Shown one piece after another: positions 1-23,987 of a DNA stretch of 63,955 nucleotides. The translations under genes and the position numbers were made by a program. Source of the stretch: Tubiluchus corallicola (Eukaryota > Priapulida > Priapulimorpha > Priapulimorphida > Tubiluchidae); the NCBI GenBank assembly GCA_030141605.1, contig JAQGDQ010001087.1:1-63955 (forward strand), read 5' to 3'. The notes under the pieces are model-generated. The model saw only the letters and a program-made list of their open reading frames with translations. It searched no databases and was not told where the DNA came from. Numbering within the stretch: position 1 is the first letter of the stretch; each line of letters opens with the position of its first letter.

Positions 1-119
1 ATACAGCAACAGGCACAACGCAATAACGTGAAGTTATGAAAAAATTACGTTTTTCCAAATTTATTTGAAACAAGTTTATTTGTTGGTGGAAGAGAATTGA
101 ATAATTTTAAGTTTGATAT

Positions 120-300
120 AGATAAGTAAGTACTGTGACCTAAGTAATAGGCAGATAGGTAAGTAAATGTCTTAGATACGTAGGTAGATAAGTAGGTAGG
201 TATTAATGGGTAAGTATCTAAATAAGAATAGGTAAGTTGGTATGTGTGTATGTACGTAGTTAGACAGATAGGTAAAATACATACGTAGGTAGGAAGTGAC
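120..300. repeat. degenerate GTAG/TAAG tetranucleotide-rich stretch
   Basis: Interrupted runs of TAGG, GTAA and GTAT words. Both strands stay open only because of low complexity. The rest of 1-1004 shows no exon I can support and is presumably intron of the ZP gene. Confidence 0.5.
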
Positions 301-1004
301 TGAGACGGTAAAATTTGTAGAGGCAAGTAAGCAAACTTGTAAGACTGCTAGCAAAAATGATTTAAAACGTACGCACTGGACAGTGTATCAAGTAAATGGC
401 GTTTTTTGTGTAAAAATTGTTAGGTTGCAGTTCTAGAACAGGCTCCCAATTCAATATGAAACTCAAAGCTGCAAATTGCAAAATAATACCAGCCTACAAT
501 CTACAATTTATTGTTAAATTGTATTGTTGTGTTACCACACCTTACAACCTTGTACGGCAAACCGATAGTCGTTACACAATTGAAAGGTCAAAATTCTAGC
601 GTCATTTATGCAATCGAAGCAGAAAATTGATTAAGTAATGATTTATTTGTGATCATTTCTTTTGATCAAATGCCTTGAACTATAGGAAAAACATGTAAAC
701 GGAATAATAACAACTATAGCAACCAGGCTGCACCAAAAAATAGATTTTCATATGGTGATTTGTTGAAAGTAGTAGCAGACTCTTTGTAGAAAACTTTATA
801 ACTGACAGCATAGAAGTATTGAGTTTGTAGAGAGCTTGAAGTATATTAGATTGAAGTCAATGTAGACTTTTGTAGACTGGTTCACTCTGGTGGTTGAAAT
901 AAACAATATGAAATTGTATTGAACTGTGAAAGCCTTTATTTTTATTTACACATTACACTATTATTTACAGGAGAGAACGCACATGGTGACCATTCAACAG
1001 CAAT

Positions 1005-1375
1005 GCTCACACTGTCACACATTTCATTTCCGATTAATTTAAAGTACTACAATAATAATTTCATATGTGCTGCCACCTACATTAAAAATTATTTATTATT
1101 GAACTGAGTCAAGTTTAATTCGGGTTGTGGCCTTGCACGCGCATCCACTGAGTTTACCTGATTGGCTGGTAAAACACACTAGCAATCAATACTACCATAT
1201 ATGGGAAGCCCAGCAGGTACAGGTAACTGAGCAGCACTGACCAAGGCCACAACCTGGACTAAACTTGACGCGATTCAATAATAAATAATTTCAAATGTAG
1301 GTGGCAGCACATATGAAATTAGTATTGTAGTACTTTAAATTAATCGCAAATGAAATTTGCGACAGTGTTAGCAGT
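1005..1375. mobile_element. foldback MITE with about 120-bp inverted arms
   Basis: The left arm (about 1005-1137) and right arm (about 1241-1375) are inverted copies of each other. Read outward both give CACTGTC, a run ending near AATTTAAAGTACTACAAT, then CATATGTGCTGCCACCTACA. A unique centre of about 100 bp separates them. There is no coding capacity. It lies upstream of the first visible ZP exon, in an intron or 5' flank. I could not settle a target-site duplication, so the superfamily is open. Confidence 0.85.
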
Positions 1376-1455
1376 CAGCGTGGATATTACGGTAAAGGTG
1401 CTGATGGGTGGTTGTAGTTGTTAATGCATATCAGTATTTATAGCTGTATTTGTAG

Positions 1456-1621
1456 ATGTCCAGATGATCCAAGTTTATTCGAGAAAGCATCGATTGATGT
1501 GAGCGAGTCTGAAGACACACATCTGTACATATTCATGCCATTCCGTGCGTTCAAGTTTCCTGAAACGACTGTGGTCATCTTCCAATGTGACGTTAGACTT
1601 TGTCTTGAATTCTGCGTACCT
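1456..1621 (+). CDS. ZP gene exon: end of ZP-C module
   Basis: Acceptor TTTGTAG ends at 1455 and donor GTACGT begins at 1622. The exon starts with one base of a split codon and ends in phase 0. It encodes about 55 residues with the conserved ZP block around FQCDVRLC. Confidence 0.8.
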
Positions 1622-4600
1622 GTACGTAATTTCCTTAATCTTCATCAGAATGTGAAATGCAAAAACAGAAGGGGGATTAACGAAAAGTGTCAAAAGAGAT
1701 GTTACGATCCACTATTTTTACTATGCATATGGCTAGATTGACTTTTATTTTCAATCATATACAAACTACATGATTACGAAAGTAGTATTACCTTACTACT
1801 GCAACTGAACTGTTAATACCCGGTGTCAGGAAGTGACATATCCACTATACTAAAAAGTTAAACGAGTAAACATAAACGCATTTTTTTTAAATTTTAATTC
1901 TTATAATATTTCTTATTTAATCTGTTTTTCACTTCTTATCATCAAAAATCAAAAATCGACAAATTTTTGAAGTGAGTTATTGCTGTAAACTTGATTGAAC
2001 ACACAAGTCTGTAATCCTATTAATCTATCTGTACATTTATTAGTCTAAGTGGACCTACCTTTTTCACAGTGGCTTGATACTTGTTAGAACTAAGAATTTT
2101 TTGGACTAGGTTCGGGAGGTGTGGCTTGAATTTTGGGCTAAAGCGGCTGTGTTTTTTCCTCTGACCTAAAACTTTAAATATTTGAAAGTTTATTCTAGAG
2201 TGGATGCTTTTTTGTGATTTGATTTTGAATTAAATCTACTGATTTTTGGTGACAGAAACAAAATTCATAACTGCTATGAGACTATTTCCATTGAAAAACC
2301 AACATCTCGTCAAATTATGACCCTCAGAACTGCGAACAAACGACACTACTACCTATTTTAATTAAAATAAGTGTTCTTCGTCGCAAAAGTTCTTTCTCGT
2401 GGCTGATCGGCTTTTAACGGTTCCTTTGCTTTTTTCTGTACGAAAGCGAGCAATCATTTCCGGACACCTCTTAGGCCCATTTTACAGTGAGGACGCGCGC
2501 CATAATTCCTCGTGAGGGATTCTAGGATCCTGCTGCCAGCTAGAAGCTGTACGTCCTCCTCGTGAGGAATTTGCCGCATTATAGAAGTACTGCATGTTCT
2601 ATTTTCCAACCACTCAATTACGTCTTTCTTATTTAACGAACAACATTTAACACATTTCAGTATAAAATTATAAAATTTAAACTCTGTTTTACAGACTGAC
2701 GATTATGCTTTATTAATGCATCATCGATGGTTATATTCGTGAAAAAAACGCGAACACATATTTATTTTATATATGTACATATTTCCAGTATTTGAAATGC
2801 TTAATAGAACTTTACTAAAAAACAAATAGGTCTGACATTACATTTACTGACATTATTAATTGTATTTTGTATATGAGAAATGCGGCAAGTACAACTTAAT
2901 TTAAACATGATTATTACAGCATAAAACTCGCAAAGTAGCTGCTAAGTGAACGCGCGGTTTCACTGTGAAATGAACTTTCTTGTTGCATGGATGTCGACAA
3001 AAACCGGAAAATTTTCCAAATATTTTTTGATTTTCCGACAGCAATTTCGTGCGCCATTTTTCTTACGTCCTGACTGTGAAATGGGCCTCACATATACTCC
3101 AACAGCATAAGTTTTGTTTACTGCAGACAGATTGTGGACCTGGTGTTGGACTCAGCTATGGCAGAAAGAAAAGAGAGGTAGATTACACTGATGTTGACTA
3201 CAACATGACCGTTGCCGTTGCATTAGATGTCTACCGTCAAGGCGAATCACCTGAAGAGATTCTGAATCAGTATTACGACTCTGAGTTACTGGAACAGCAC
3301 TGTAAGTATTTGCTTTGTCACGATGTAATCGTAGTAAATAGACTTCTAGAAAAAATCTCTCGATAAAATCAATATAAAAAAACCACAGTATTTTAGGAAC
3401 GTTTTTTGTTTTCTATAGTTTAGTAACGTAGAACCCGTATGAACTTCATTAATTTGTATGAGGTTGCCAAAATGTGCTTTACTGTCTGTTTTAGAGCCGA
3501 GCTGTTCACGGCTACGGCAACCTACGGAAAGGTTTTTCGTGCCAAAGAATGAGAATCGGAAACTAGTTAGATTGGAAACTCCTTCCATTAAAAAACATGG
3601 AACCTTTATTAGTTCAAAGAATAGATAAAAAATCTGTTTCTTCACTAAAATAAATTTTGAATGTGACTAACATTAAACAAATAATAAATTAATTCAATTT
3701 TTGATTGATTTAGTTGGCAAATTGCATTAAAAAAGCAGGAATTGTCAAATAACAGTTCAGAGTGAACAGATAAACAGTTACTAAGGTACTTTGTAAATAA
3801 AACTAGCAGATGAAATGTTGATGAAATTTGTCGGATAACCTATTAAAATTTCAAAAAAACTTATTTCTAATTGGGTCCCTAAAACAGACAACAAAACACA
3901 TTTTGCCACCCTCATACAAATTAATGAAGTTCATGAGTGTCTACGTTGCTAAACTATAGAAAAAAAGTTCCTAAAATACTGTGGTTTTTTTTTATATTGA
4001 TCTTGATCGAGACATTTTTTAGAAGTCCATTTACTAGCCATTTGAAATTAAATGGTGTAAGCAGCTCTAATCTTTGCGGTTTCAGCTTCGTAATTGTAGG
4101 AAACTTATCACAAGTTAGCGACATTCGACCTTAACACAAATGCCTCGGAATCCAACCACCCAATTCTTGTGTAAGGGGAATATTGACTATTTTAGCTGCA
4201 GTTAAGTCATGCTATGTCTAGCTCATAAATTTATGTGTGACCATTTGTCATAATTTTATTTGGGATGCTGCTTTTCGGTTATTTCTTTCACTGAGGAAGG
4301 ATTATATATGTGAGCTTGTTTAGTATCTCATCTCAGGGCTGTCTAGGTTCAGATCCTGCCTCATTCAATAGACTTGACCTGTGCTTCACAGAAGTGCAGG
4401 TTCGCTGCTAACCTGCAGTGCGCATGTAAAAGTGTTGTTTGGAGATCTTGACATTTAGCAGCAGCGTCTTGAAGCTTACTGAATGGTACATCGAAGAAAG
4501 GCAGACAAACAAGCATTCACGCTATCATGATATCATGAATAACTCCCGTTTCCACAGATAATTTTTTGTACAATAAAAAAACACGCAGTCTTTGAGATTT

Positions 4601-5210
4601 CGGAAAAGTTTGATTGCGGCATCTAGTAGAACTCAAATCTTTTTAGCAAAGTTCATTTCAAATATTTTAAGTTTCGTGAAGTTCAAGGACAATGCTTCCT
4701 TCTGGCCAAAATTGCATTAATTGTTTAATGGGCATTAGATTAGCATGTTTGCTTTAAAGAATTTCCAAAATAGCAGACACATTTTTCTATTTTTGGGGGA
4801 ATATAGGCCGGTGATAACATTTGCATTGACAAGTGTAAGGCCCTGTAAGTCTAACTGCAAATCGAAATGTGTTGTAAATTCTTTCGGAAAAACATTATGA
4901 CAATTTGCTAAAATAGTCAGGCGAAAGTCTGACGTAATACAATGGCGTTTTATCTATAGTCATTTGTGAAATATCTTTTACAGCTCAGTTCGGGCCAGGA
5001 CAAGAAGAAAAACGGAAAAAATACATTCTACTGAGTGTCATCTTTTCTGCCTTCCTAGTATTCTCAATAGGAGGAAATCTTATCATGGGCGTTTCAAGAA
5101 TAAAACGTCGCGAGGACAAAGTCAACCAAGTCAAAAGAGGTGATTTTGACAGCTGGACGATGTCCAGTTACACGTCTGTATCAACTACCAAGCTACAGAC
5201 GATACACTAG
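1456..5210 (+). CDS. zona pellucida (ZP) domain transmembrane protein, 3' end (last three exons)
   Basis: Exons are 1456-1621, 3127-3301 and 4984-5210, all GT-AG with matching phase (0, then 1). Exon 1456-1621 encodes the end of a ZP-C module: FRAFKFPETTVVIFQCDV followed by cysteines spaced as in ZP proteins. The next exon continues with TDCGP and a dibasic GRKKRE site, the usual place for furin release in ZP proteins. The last exon has one hydrophobic span (about YILLSVIFSAFLVFSIGG), then a basic cytoplasmic tail of about 40 residues and TAG at 5208. Upstream exons (signal peptide, ZP-N) lie outside the window or in introns I could not resolve. ZP proteins polymerise at the cell surface, in egg coats or other matrices. 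Which ZP family this is cannot be told from the C-terminus. The two introns carry several MITEs. Confidence 0.85.
2472..3088. mobile_element. DNA-transposon-like element with 23-bp terminal inverted repeats
   Basis: Ends AGGCCCATTTTACAGTGAGG (2472) and, inverted, CGTCCTGACTGTGAAATGGGCCT (to 3088). The interior is AT-rich and non-coding, with two small CCTCGTGAGG-type inverted motifs near 2505-2575. It ends only 38 bp before the ZP exon at 3127. No clear target duplication was found. Confidence 0.65.
3127..3301 (+). CDS. ZP gene exon: furin-like site and juxtamembrane stalk
   Basis: Acceptor TACTGCAG ends at 3126 and donor GTAAGT begins at 3302. It encodes the last ZP cysteine, GRKKREV, and an acidic stalk ending near SELLEQH. 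Confidence 0.8.
3325..4040. mobile_element. foldback MITE with about 160-bp inverted arms
   Basis: Arms of about 3325-3490 and 3878-4040 are inverted copies. Shared words include CATACAAATTAATGAAGTTCAT, AAACTATAGAAA and CCTAAAATACTGTGGTTTTT. The outer ends read TAGTAAATAGACTTCT and, inverted, AGAAGTCCATTTACTA. It is non-coding and inserted in the last intron of the ZP gene. The arms have diverged slightly from each other, so it is not very young. Confidence 0.85.
4984..5210 (+). CDS. ZP gene last exon: transmembrane span and tail
   Basis: Acceptor TTTTACAG ends at 4983. The two leading bases complete a serine codon. It holds the membrane span and a short basic tail rich in Ser/Thr, ending at TAG. 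Confidence 0.85.
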
Positions 5211-5366
5211 TGACTGGGACGTGTTTGTCATTGACAATTTGGAAACACAGAAATACGCAAAATGGGCAATTTTGAGTATTTCTCGTGAAATATTTGATCA
5301 AAATGTTGTAAATATTGATTTCACATTTTGCGAATAAGTATTTTCATGTAATAAATACTTTACATA

Positions 5367-5372
5367 AATAAA
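5367..5372 (+). terminator. AATAAA polyadenylation signal of the ZP gene
   Basis: AATAAA lies 157 bp after the TAG of the ZP gene, in AT-rich DNA. This position and spacing suit a 3' UTR. Confidence 0.55.
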
Positions 5373-5974
5373 GCACATTTTTAGTTTTGCATTAGAACAA
5401 ATGGATGCAAAGTGTAAATAAATAATATTTTAATTTAGGACATTTGTTTAAAAAGCTGAGACATTTTTGTCAGAAACTAAATTTCTAAAACGGCAACAAC
5501 CTTTGCATTCATTTAAATGGGCGTCGTGCTCACTTTTAAAATCAAGGCTATGATCAAACTTGACTTTCCAGTCAGAGAAGAATTAAGATGTTTAAACCAA
5601 TTACTATATTTTGCTGGTTCGTACCATCATTAATTGATAACATTGAAATTAAAATTACAAATAAATAGATGTCCTGTTTTATTAGTAAAGGGAAGAATAA
5701 GAAAAATAAGATGTTCTTGTGTTCATAATAAGAGAAGAAAGGAATTTTTCTTTTGCAAAATGTCAGTTACAGATCACATTTCCTGTTATATTCTCTTCAC
5801 AGTGAAAGTGTTTGTTCAAACCAGTTTTAGTCATTTTGGCAATGGAAAAAATCCTTTGGCAGCACACAGAGGTAATATTTTCAGAAAAAGAAAGCACACA
5901 GAGAGTTACTCCAGCAGACACTTTCAAGAAATGCAAATGCCATTGTTATGTGATTGCACGCTTGCATGCTTGTA

Positions 5975-6165
5975 TAAACACCCTGTTTATACGTGCATGT
6001 TCAACACCCCGTTTGTGCTTGTATTTTCAGCACCCCGTTTATGCTAGTATGTTCAACACCCCGTTGATGCTAGTATGTTCAACACCCTGTTTATACGTGC
6101 ATGTTCAACACCCCGTTCATGCTTTCATGTTCAACACCCCGTTGATGCTTGCATGTTCATGCTTA
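5975..6165. repeat. 26-bp minisatellite, about 7 copies
   Basis: Tandem units containing TGTTCAACACCCCGTT, then a variable GATGCTAGTA or TATACGTGCA end, spaced 26 bp apart. It sits 70-260 bp beyond the channel stop codon, in its probable 3' UTR. Confidence 0.85.
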
Positions 6166-6232
6166 GGATACTGCTTAGTGATTTGAATCCAAAGCAGTTG
6201 TTTGAAAGTCGTAGCTTCAGTGATGATAACTT

Positions 6233-17381
<11,149 letters not shown>

Positions 17382-19427
17382 TATTTGGCAATAGCAAAAT
17401 CCATATTTCTGTAATCACTTGGCAACTAAGTAACGCTACAACGGCACATCTGAATGATAAGACTTGTTGTCACTGTTGAATCATTAAAAAATAATAAAAC
17501 GGAGTTATGGCTGTCACACTAACTACGTGTGTGTTCGTCTGCTACTTTAGGATCTCATTTTGGACCTTCCACTGTCGGCTTGAAGATTATCTTCAAATGT
17601 AAGCCGTTAAATCATTCTCTCAATTGTAAAATTTGCAGAATAAGAAGTTTTAATGCACGTATTGTAGGTCGTGTAAACCACTTTTCCTCAAGTGTTCAAA
17701 CTCACGCTGCTTCATGAATGTCCTGCGATAAAGAAGCCTTTCTCGCCCTTTGCCACGCAACTGTAATAAACGATTAACTGGACCCGTTGACCCTTCCCGG
17801 TATATCTCCTTTTTTGCCAATTAATCTTAGTTGATTTGTAATCACATTACCAGCGGGTAGCTGCAACAACAAGCAACAGTTATTGTATCAACAAAGTTGC
17901 ACAGTTTGGGTTCAATTTGCGAAAACCTGATCAGACATTTTACCGGTGTTCCGTCAAACAATTTTTTAGACATGAATTATTTGAACTATACTCTCACGGG
18001 CTGTAGTAATTTAACGGTCGTTGAGATTCTCGATTAAATTATGTTTAGCAGATTTTAGAGAGGTTAATTAATAAGATTAATACTATGTAACGACCAGCTT
18101 AGCATATATCTTTGTATTTGCAACTAGATTTAGTTATTACTAACTTAACTTCGTTGTAGATTGAGATATGTTTTTCTGGCCAATGTAAATTTTACGGAAG
18201 TATACGTAATTTAGTTCGGGCTGTATAAAATTGTTGTTTCAATGTATAAACCAGGTGTTACACTTTAGTTATGCGCATAGGTCAAATCTAGGGTAAACTC
18301 GACGAACGGATATGCAAACACAGGTTATCCTGCTAAAGTGTTATGGAAGCCAGACTATGAGACAACCGGCTTTAGAGGTCTTTTCACACAGATGTGTAGA
18401 GAACGACGTGGCTCTTTGCAAGAGAGACTTGCGGGCAGATATAATGCTGGACAGTTTTTCTAACATATGTTTTGCCTCTTTGCATATAAATCGTGCAACT
18501 TTAGCTGGCTCTACCTAACGCTAATGTTTAGTGAAAGTTCCAACAACGTGTTAGTGACTATTTATTTGGGCAGTTCTAGTATTGAGCCCAGTTCACCATT
18601 TCTTTACATCGAGTTACATTGTGACATCTGACATGATAACCAAACTACCGGTCTACCAACGCAGGACGCTTCCGGGAACGACTCCCATCTGCTTATGACT
18701 TCGCAGTTCAGCTATGCTCTAAACACCCGGGTGTGCACACCGATGTTGTGGATCCGCCACCTTCGTCGTTGTGCTACCGCCGATAAGTATTGCTGACGTA
18801 TACTTTCATTGATGCTGAGACTGTAAGTGATAAATTCTGTTTCATTTGTTTAACTACTAGCCGACCGCCTGTTGCTTCCTTTTGTACAACGATACTTGCT
18901 TCGACTGGCAGTGGCTGGTAAAACAAAGACTCAGTTGAAAGTGCTGATAGCTTACATATAAACCTCGTGTGGACGGAGCTTTACTTTATGGACTTACTAT
19001 TAACAAGCATTGGTGAACTATTAGATTATTTTCTTTCGTTAACCAAAAGTAATTTTTGAGTATTGTTTGTAGCATCTGAAAGTATTTCCAGCCTGTAAAT
19101 TTTGAGTTGTGTAGCAACACATGTTTATTGAACTGGTACCCGGGTACAAATTAACAGCTGTTGCTTGGTTTGAACTAATTTTATATTATCAACATTTATG
19201 AATATTAAAGGGTATCTTATCATAAAAACTGCATAAAAATTAGTTTCACGTTTGGTGTTCAAGAAATATATTGAGTAAAAATTAGTATGACACACGCTAC
19301 CAAACAATAAGAGCGCTGATTGCTCATACTTGATTGTGAGATCCGCCCCACATTACATACTATTCAAACGTCTATAATATCAATGGATAAGACTAGTATG
19401 ACGAAAACTAGTTTGAATCTATGTGAG
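17382..19427. other. upstream flank of the channel gene, no gene recognised
   Basis: The first few hundred bases should hold the channel promoter, but no clear core element stands out. About 18600-18840 is richer in GC than its surroundings and carries no long frame. Nothing else is supported. Confidence 0.4.
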
Positions 19428-20465
19428 TTGATGAGTGTGTGAGTGAATGAGTGAGTGAATGAGTGAGTGAGTGAGTGAGTGAGTGAGTGAGTGAGTGAGT
19501 GAGTGAGTGAGTGAGTGAGTGAGTGAGTGAGTGAGTGAGTGAGTGAGTGAGTGAGTGAGTGAGTGAGTGAGTGAGTGAGTGAGTGAGTGAGTGAGTGAGT
19601 GAGTGAGTGAGTGAGTGAGAGAGGAGGAGTGGGGAGGAGTGAGTGAGTGAGTGAGTGAGAGGAGAGTGAGTGAGGAGTGAGGGGAGTGAGTGAGTGAGTG
19701 AGGAGGGAGGAGGAGGAGTGAGAGTGTGAGTGAGTGAGTGAGTGAGTGAGTGATGAGTGTGAGTGAGTGAGTGAGTGAGTGAGAGTGAGGGAGTGAGAGA
19801 GGAGGAGTGAGTGGGAGTGAGTGAGTGTGAGTGAGTGAGTGAGTGAGTGAGAGGGGAGTGAGGAGGAGAGAGGAGTGGGAGTGAGTGTGAGTGAGTGAGT
19901 GAGTGAGTGTGAGTGAGTGAGTGAGTGAGTGAGTGAGTGAGTGAGTGAGTGAGTGAGTGAGTGAGTGAGTGAGTGAGTGAGTGAGTGAGTGAGTGAGTGA
20001 GTGAGTGAGTGAGTGAGTGAGTGAGTGAGTGAGTGAGTGAGTGAGTGAGTGAGTGAGTGAGTGAGTGAGTGAGTGAGTGAGTGAGTGAGTGAGTGAGTGA
20101 GTGAGTGAGTGAGTGAGTGAGAGAGTGAGTGAGTGAGTGAGTGAGTGAGTGAGTGAGTGAGTGAGTGAGAGAGAGAGTGAGTGAGAGAGAGAGAGTGAGA
20201 GAGAGAGTGAGTGAGTGAGTGAGTGAGTGAGTGAGTGAGTGAGTGAGTGAGTGAGTGAGTGAGTGAGTGAGTGAGTGAGTGAGTGAGTGAGTGAGTGAGT
20301 GAGTGAGTGAGTGAGTGAGTGAGTGAGTGAGCGAGTGAGTGAGTGAGTGAGTGAGTGAGTGAGTGAGTGAGTGAGTGAGTGAGTGAGTGAGTGAGTGAGT
20401 GAGTGAGTGAGTGAGTGAGTGAGTGAGTGAGTGAGTGAGTGAGTGAGTGAGTGAGTGAGTGAGTG
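19428..20465. repeat. (GAGT)n satellite-like array, about 1 kb
   Basis: Nearly pure GAGT on + (CTCA on -), with an irregular block of GGAGGAGTG/GTGTGAG units at about 19620-19880 and GAGAGA patches at 20165-20210. The 350-residue Thr-His-Ser-Leu frames are artefacts. Confidence 0.98.
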
Positions 20466-22900
20466 TAAACAAGTAAGTACGTAAGCGAGACTAAGTAAGC
20501 AAAGAAGCAAGCAAGCTAATAATTTTTAGTCCAAATTAAAATTTTACTCTTTTTTTAGATTCAGCCTTGTTAGTTTTGCTCATGTTAGTTTTATCCAAAA
20601 TTAAAGACATCTAAGTAAGTAAGTAAGTGAAATTTCTATTTCGAACTAAAAGTTCATAGAACACAACACATGTTCACATAAAATTTACATGAAAAATAAT
20701 TTACGTAGAACTTATAGACATAATAAAATCTAATGGTTAGTGGAAATTAATGAAAATAAAATGCAATGATTACTAGCAAATATTCATGAATTATATTAGT
20801 TTGTAGTGTATAGAACTTGCCTCCATCTACTGTGCAATTTAGACAGAATAAAAACATCAGAATTTAAAATACCATAATATATGCAATTATTGTTGCATTT
20901 TTTGACTCCCGTCATAAAAGGATATACTTTTTTCTTATTAAAACATCAAAATATACAATATTCAAATCTAAACACATTTGTCTGGCACTACAATCGTGAG
21001 GCAACGAAAATAACTTTCTTATACATTTACTGTAAATTATTTTAAAATCATTATAAACATTTAGATAATATGAACCATTAATTGATGTCTTTTGACAACA
21101 GTGCAGACCCCACACATATTAAAACGCCAGAAACTTGCAGGACTACTATATTCTGTTCGTCAGGGAAACCAGAGTGAAACTCGCCTAATTAGTATGTGCA
21201 GTAAACTCGTCGTAAGTGACATTGCGTACAAATAGGGTGGAACAAGCATGTATACTCAAACTGTGTTCCATCAATAAAGAAATTGTATAGCCCTATAACT
21301 TTTTGTCCAAATTGTGGTGTTAATTAATAATTACTGGAAACTAGCTGTGAGTTTACACCGGTGTAAGTACAAAAAAACCTTTGATGCTGTTCTATATGCG
21401 GCGTAAACTCAAACTGCGCTCTCTTGGTTTAGTTCGTCTGAGAACGGCGAGATTAACCAACAAATCTAGAATTGCAGTTTGATTAATAGACATGCGCTAA
21501 TTGATAACTATTAATGCGAATATTAAAATAACTGCACATCAGTCACCTTTGTGACAGTGTAGATTCAACACACTACAGAACTGATTGTTTCATCGCTAGC
21601 AGTTCAAGCATCTTTACTTCCTTTTTGCGTTGTGTGCAACAAGCTTCAGGGTTCTTATAGCTTTAATAATCATAATAATTTACAATGATATAACTCATAT
21701 CAAAATGCACTAATGTTTTATACATTATCATAAGATATGCAAGATACATAGTGATGGAAATTAAACAAATTGAGCAGTTAATTATGTTCAAAAATGTGTG
21801 TCATAAAAGTACTAAAGCATAATACATTACCTGTATATTTGTTTAGTATTTTCTAGAATTCCATAAAATACGAAAAGCCCACGTAACAAATTGCAAAAAA
21901 CTTTGACCAAAGAAAACTATAGGTTATACGAGCCATACAAACTCTTTGAACGATGTTTTTAAAGCGGTGCTGCGTTTATAATAATTTATTCAAAAGACGA
22001 AAAAAACACAGTGCCACCTTGTTCACAAAATTCATTTATTTAGGCCTACTATTCATGTAACTGCGTATTACAAAAAATACACAGTTTCACTCGTGGTTTT
22101 TCTCTCGTATTAACCGATCTGCCATAGACTTCACATTTGTCATTCTCGCACAACTATAATAAGCTATAATGATGCATGCCTAGTAACACTCATGACAACA
22201 AATGGAATGGGAGATATAATAGTACTCTTCGAATTCTGGTTAATCATTAATAGCGTCAACATGATTCCTGTACGAGAAAATAGCAACTAATGGGATCTCA
22301 GTACATTAGGATTCTCTGCCGTTTAGATATACCTACTACTACAATAGAGTTCATTTAATTTTAGCTATTCATGAAAAAGCCATTAATTATTATTTTTATT
22401 CCTGTTCCTCGCATCATGCAGTTTTTTATCGCTAAATTGGCAAGCTGCCAAAACAGTCAAAAAATGCAGTGAAATTTGCAATTCATTCATCAGTTCATTA
22501 TTTTTGTTCTCTAATTTTGATAATTAAAAGGAAACATATTTTTATGCCTAGCATCTCTAACAACTTCTTCGTTCAATTGCGATTCTTGTTGTAGCATATA
22601 TTCTATACCTATATCGCCCTGATAATTTTTATTAATATAAGATTTTTTATGGTCTGAAATAGACTTTAAAATAGAATAAATAAAAATTTAAAGAAATTAA
22701 AAAAACCACTGATTTACATTCACCGACATAGTATTCGAAATTAATAAACTCTTGCAAAATTCCATTTAATTACCTTGCAATGGCGAAAAAACTTCAGAAA
22801 AAGTTTGATTAATCACGATAGATTGCTTATAATTATGATGAATAACTATAAATAGAACATTATTGAGAATTAATATGAGTTGAGTTTCAAATGAAGTGAA
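20466..22900. other. AT-rich gene-free region
   Basis: Apart from the LINE remnant at 20912-21115 I see no exon, clear transposon end or RNA gene. Short TAAGTAAG runs flank the GAGT array. Confidence 0.4.
20912..21115 (-). pseudogene. LINE reverse-transcriptase C-terminal remnant
   Basis: A 67-codon frame containing KCIRKLFSLPHDCSARQMC and LDLNIVYFDVLIRKKYI, which fits the thumb-like end of LINE RTs (IR.LF.LP..CS). No other part of the element is recognisable nearby. Confidence 0.55.
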
Positions 22901-22914
22901 TTTAACAAACCGAG

Positions 22915-23045
22915 TTTAAAAGAAAACAGGATGATTTTTCATATACTACGCCATTTTCAAATCCGATGAAAAGTATACATTTTAACACAACTAATACTGC
23001 AAACGTGTTTCTGATAATTAAATAATAGATTAAAAATCCCCCCCC
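22915..23045 (+). repeat. dispersed repeat R1, copy 1
   Basis: Shares AAAACAGGATGATTTTTCATA, a TACxCCATTTT word, TACATTTTAACA and GATTAAATAATAGATTAAA with three other copies: 26555-26870, 32345-32545 inverted, and 50095-50660. Family unknown. Confidence 0.7.
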
Positions 23046-23435
23046 TGGCCTTCATTTACCAACCAGAACTGATGTTAGTTAGTGTTGTGCTCAAGTACAC
23101 ACCACACTCAGCTATTCCGTCGCTCCATAAATTGAAGAAAAACAGAAACAAAATCACATATGGAACTGGATAAGTTATAAAACTCTGCAGCATACAATAT
23201 ATAAATCAAACACACTGTAATAGTCATAAACGTATACAATTCTAGTGGAAAAGATTCAGTTGTAATTATCTTTCGTTGTTATCTGCCGCATTTAGATTTT
23301 AGAATCCTTGAAATCTTAATTAACAGTAATAAATTATCAAGCTAAACAAAATGATTGAGCAACCACTAGCAATACTCAAAATAATAATTAAATATTTTAT
23401 AATTCAATTATCTATATTTAGCAAATAGATGTAAC

Positions 23436-23987
<552 letters not shown>

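Larger units (their letters stand above)
5211..6232. other. convergent intergenic region / two 3' UTRs
   Basis: Lies between the ZP stop on + and the channel stop on -. A TTTATT (AATAAA on -) near 5676 could serve the channel gene. It contains the 26-bp minisatellite below. The small open frames here look like chance readings. Confidence 0.5.

Noticed and set aside
19408-20510. Two 350-residue frames of Thr-His-Ser-Leu
   Set aside because: Produced by the GAGT array. No start context, domain or codon bias.
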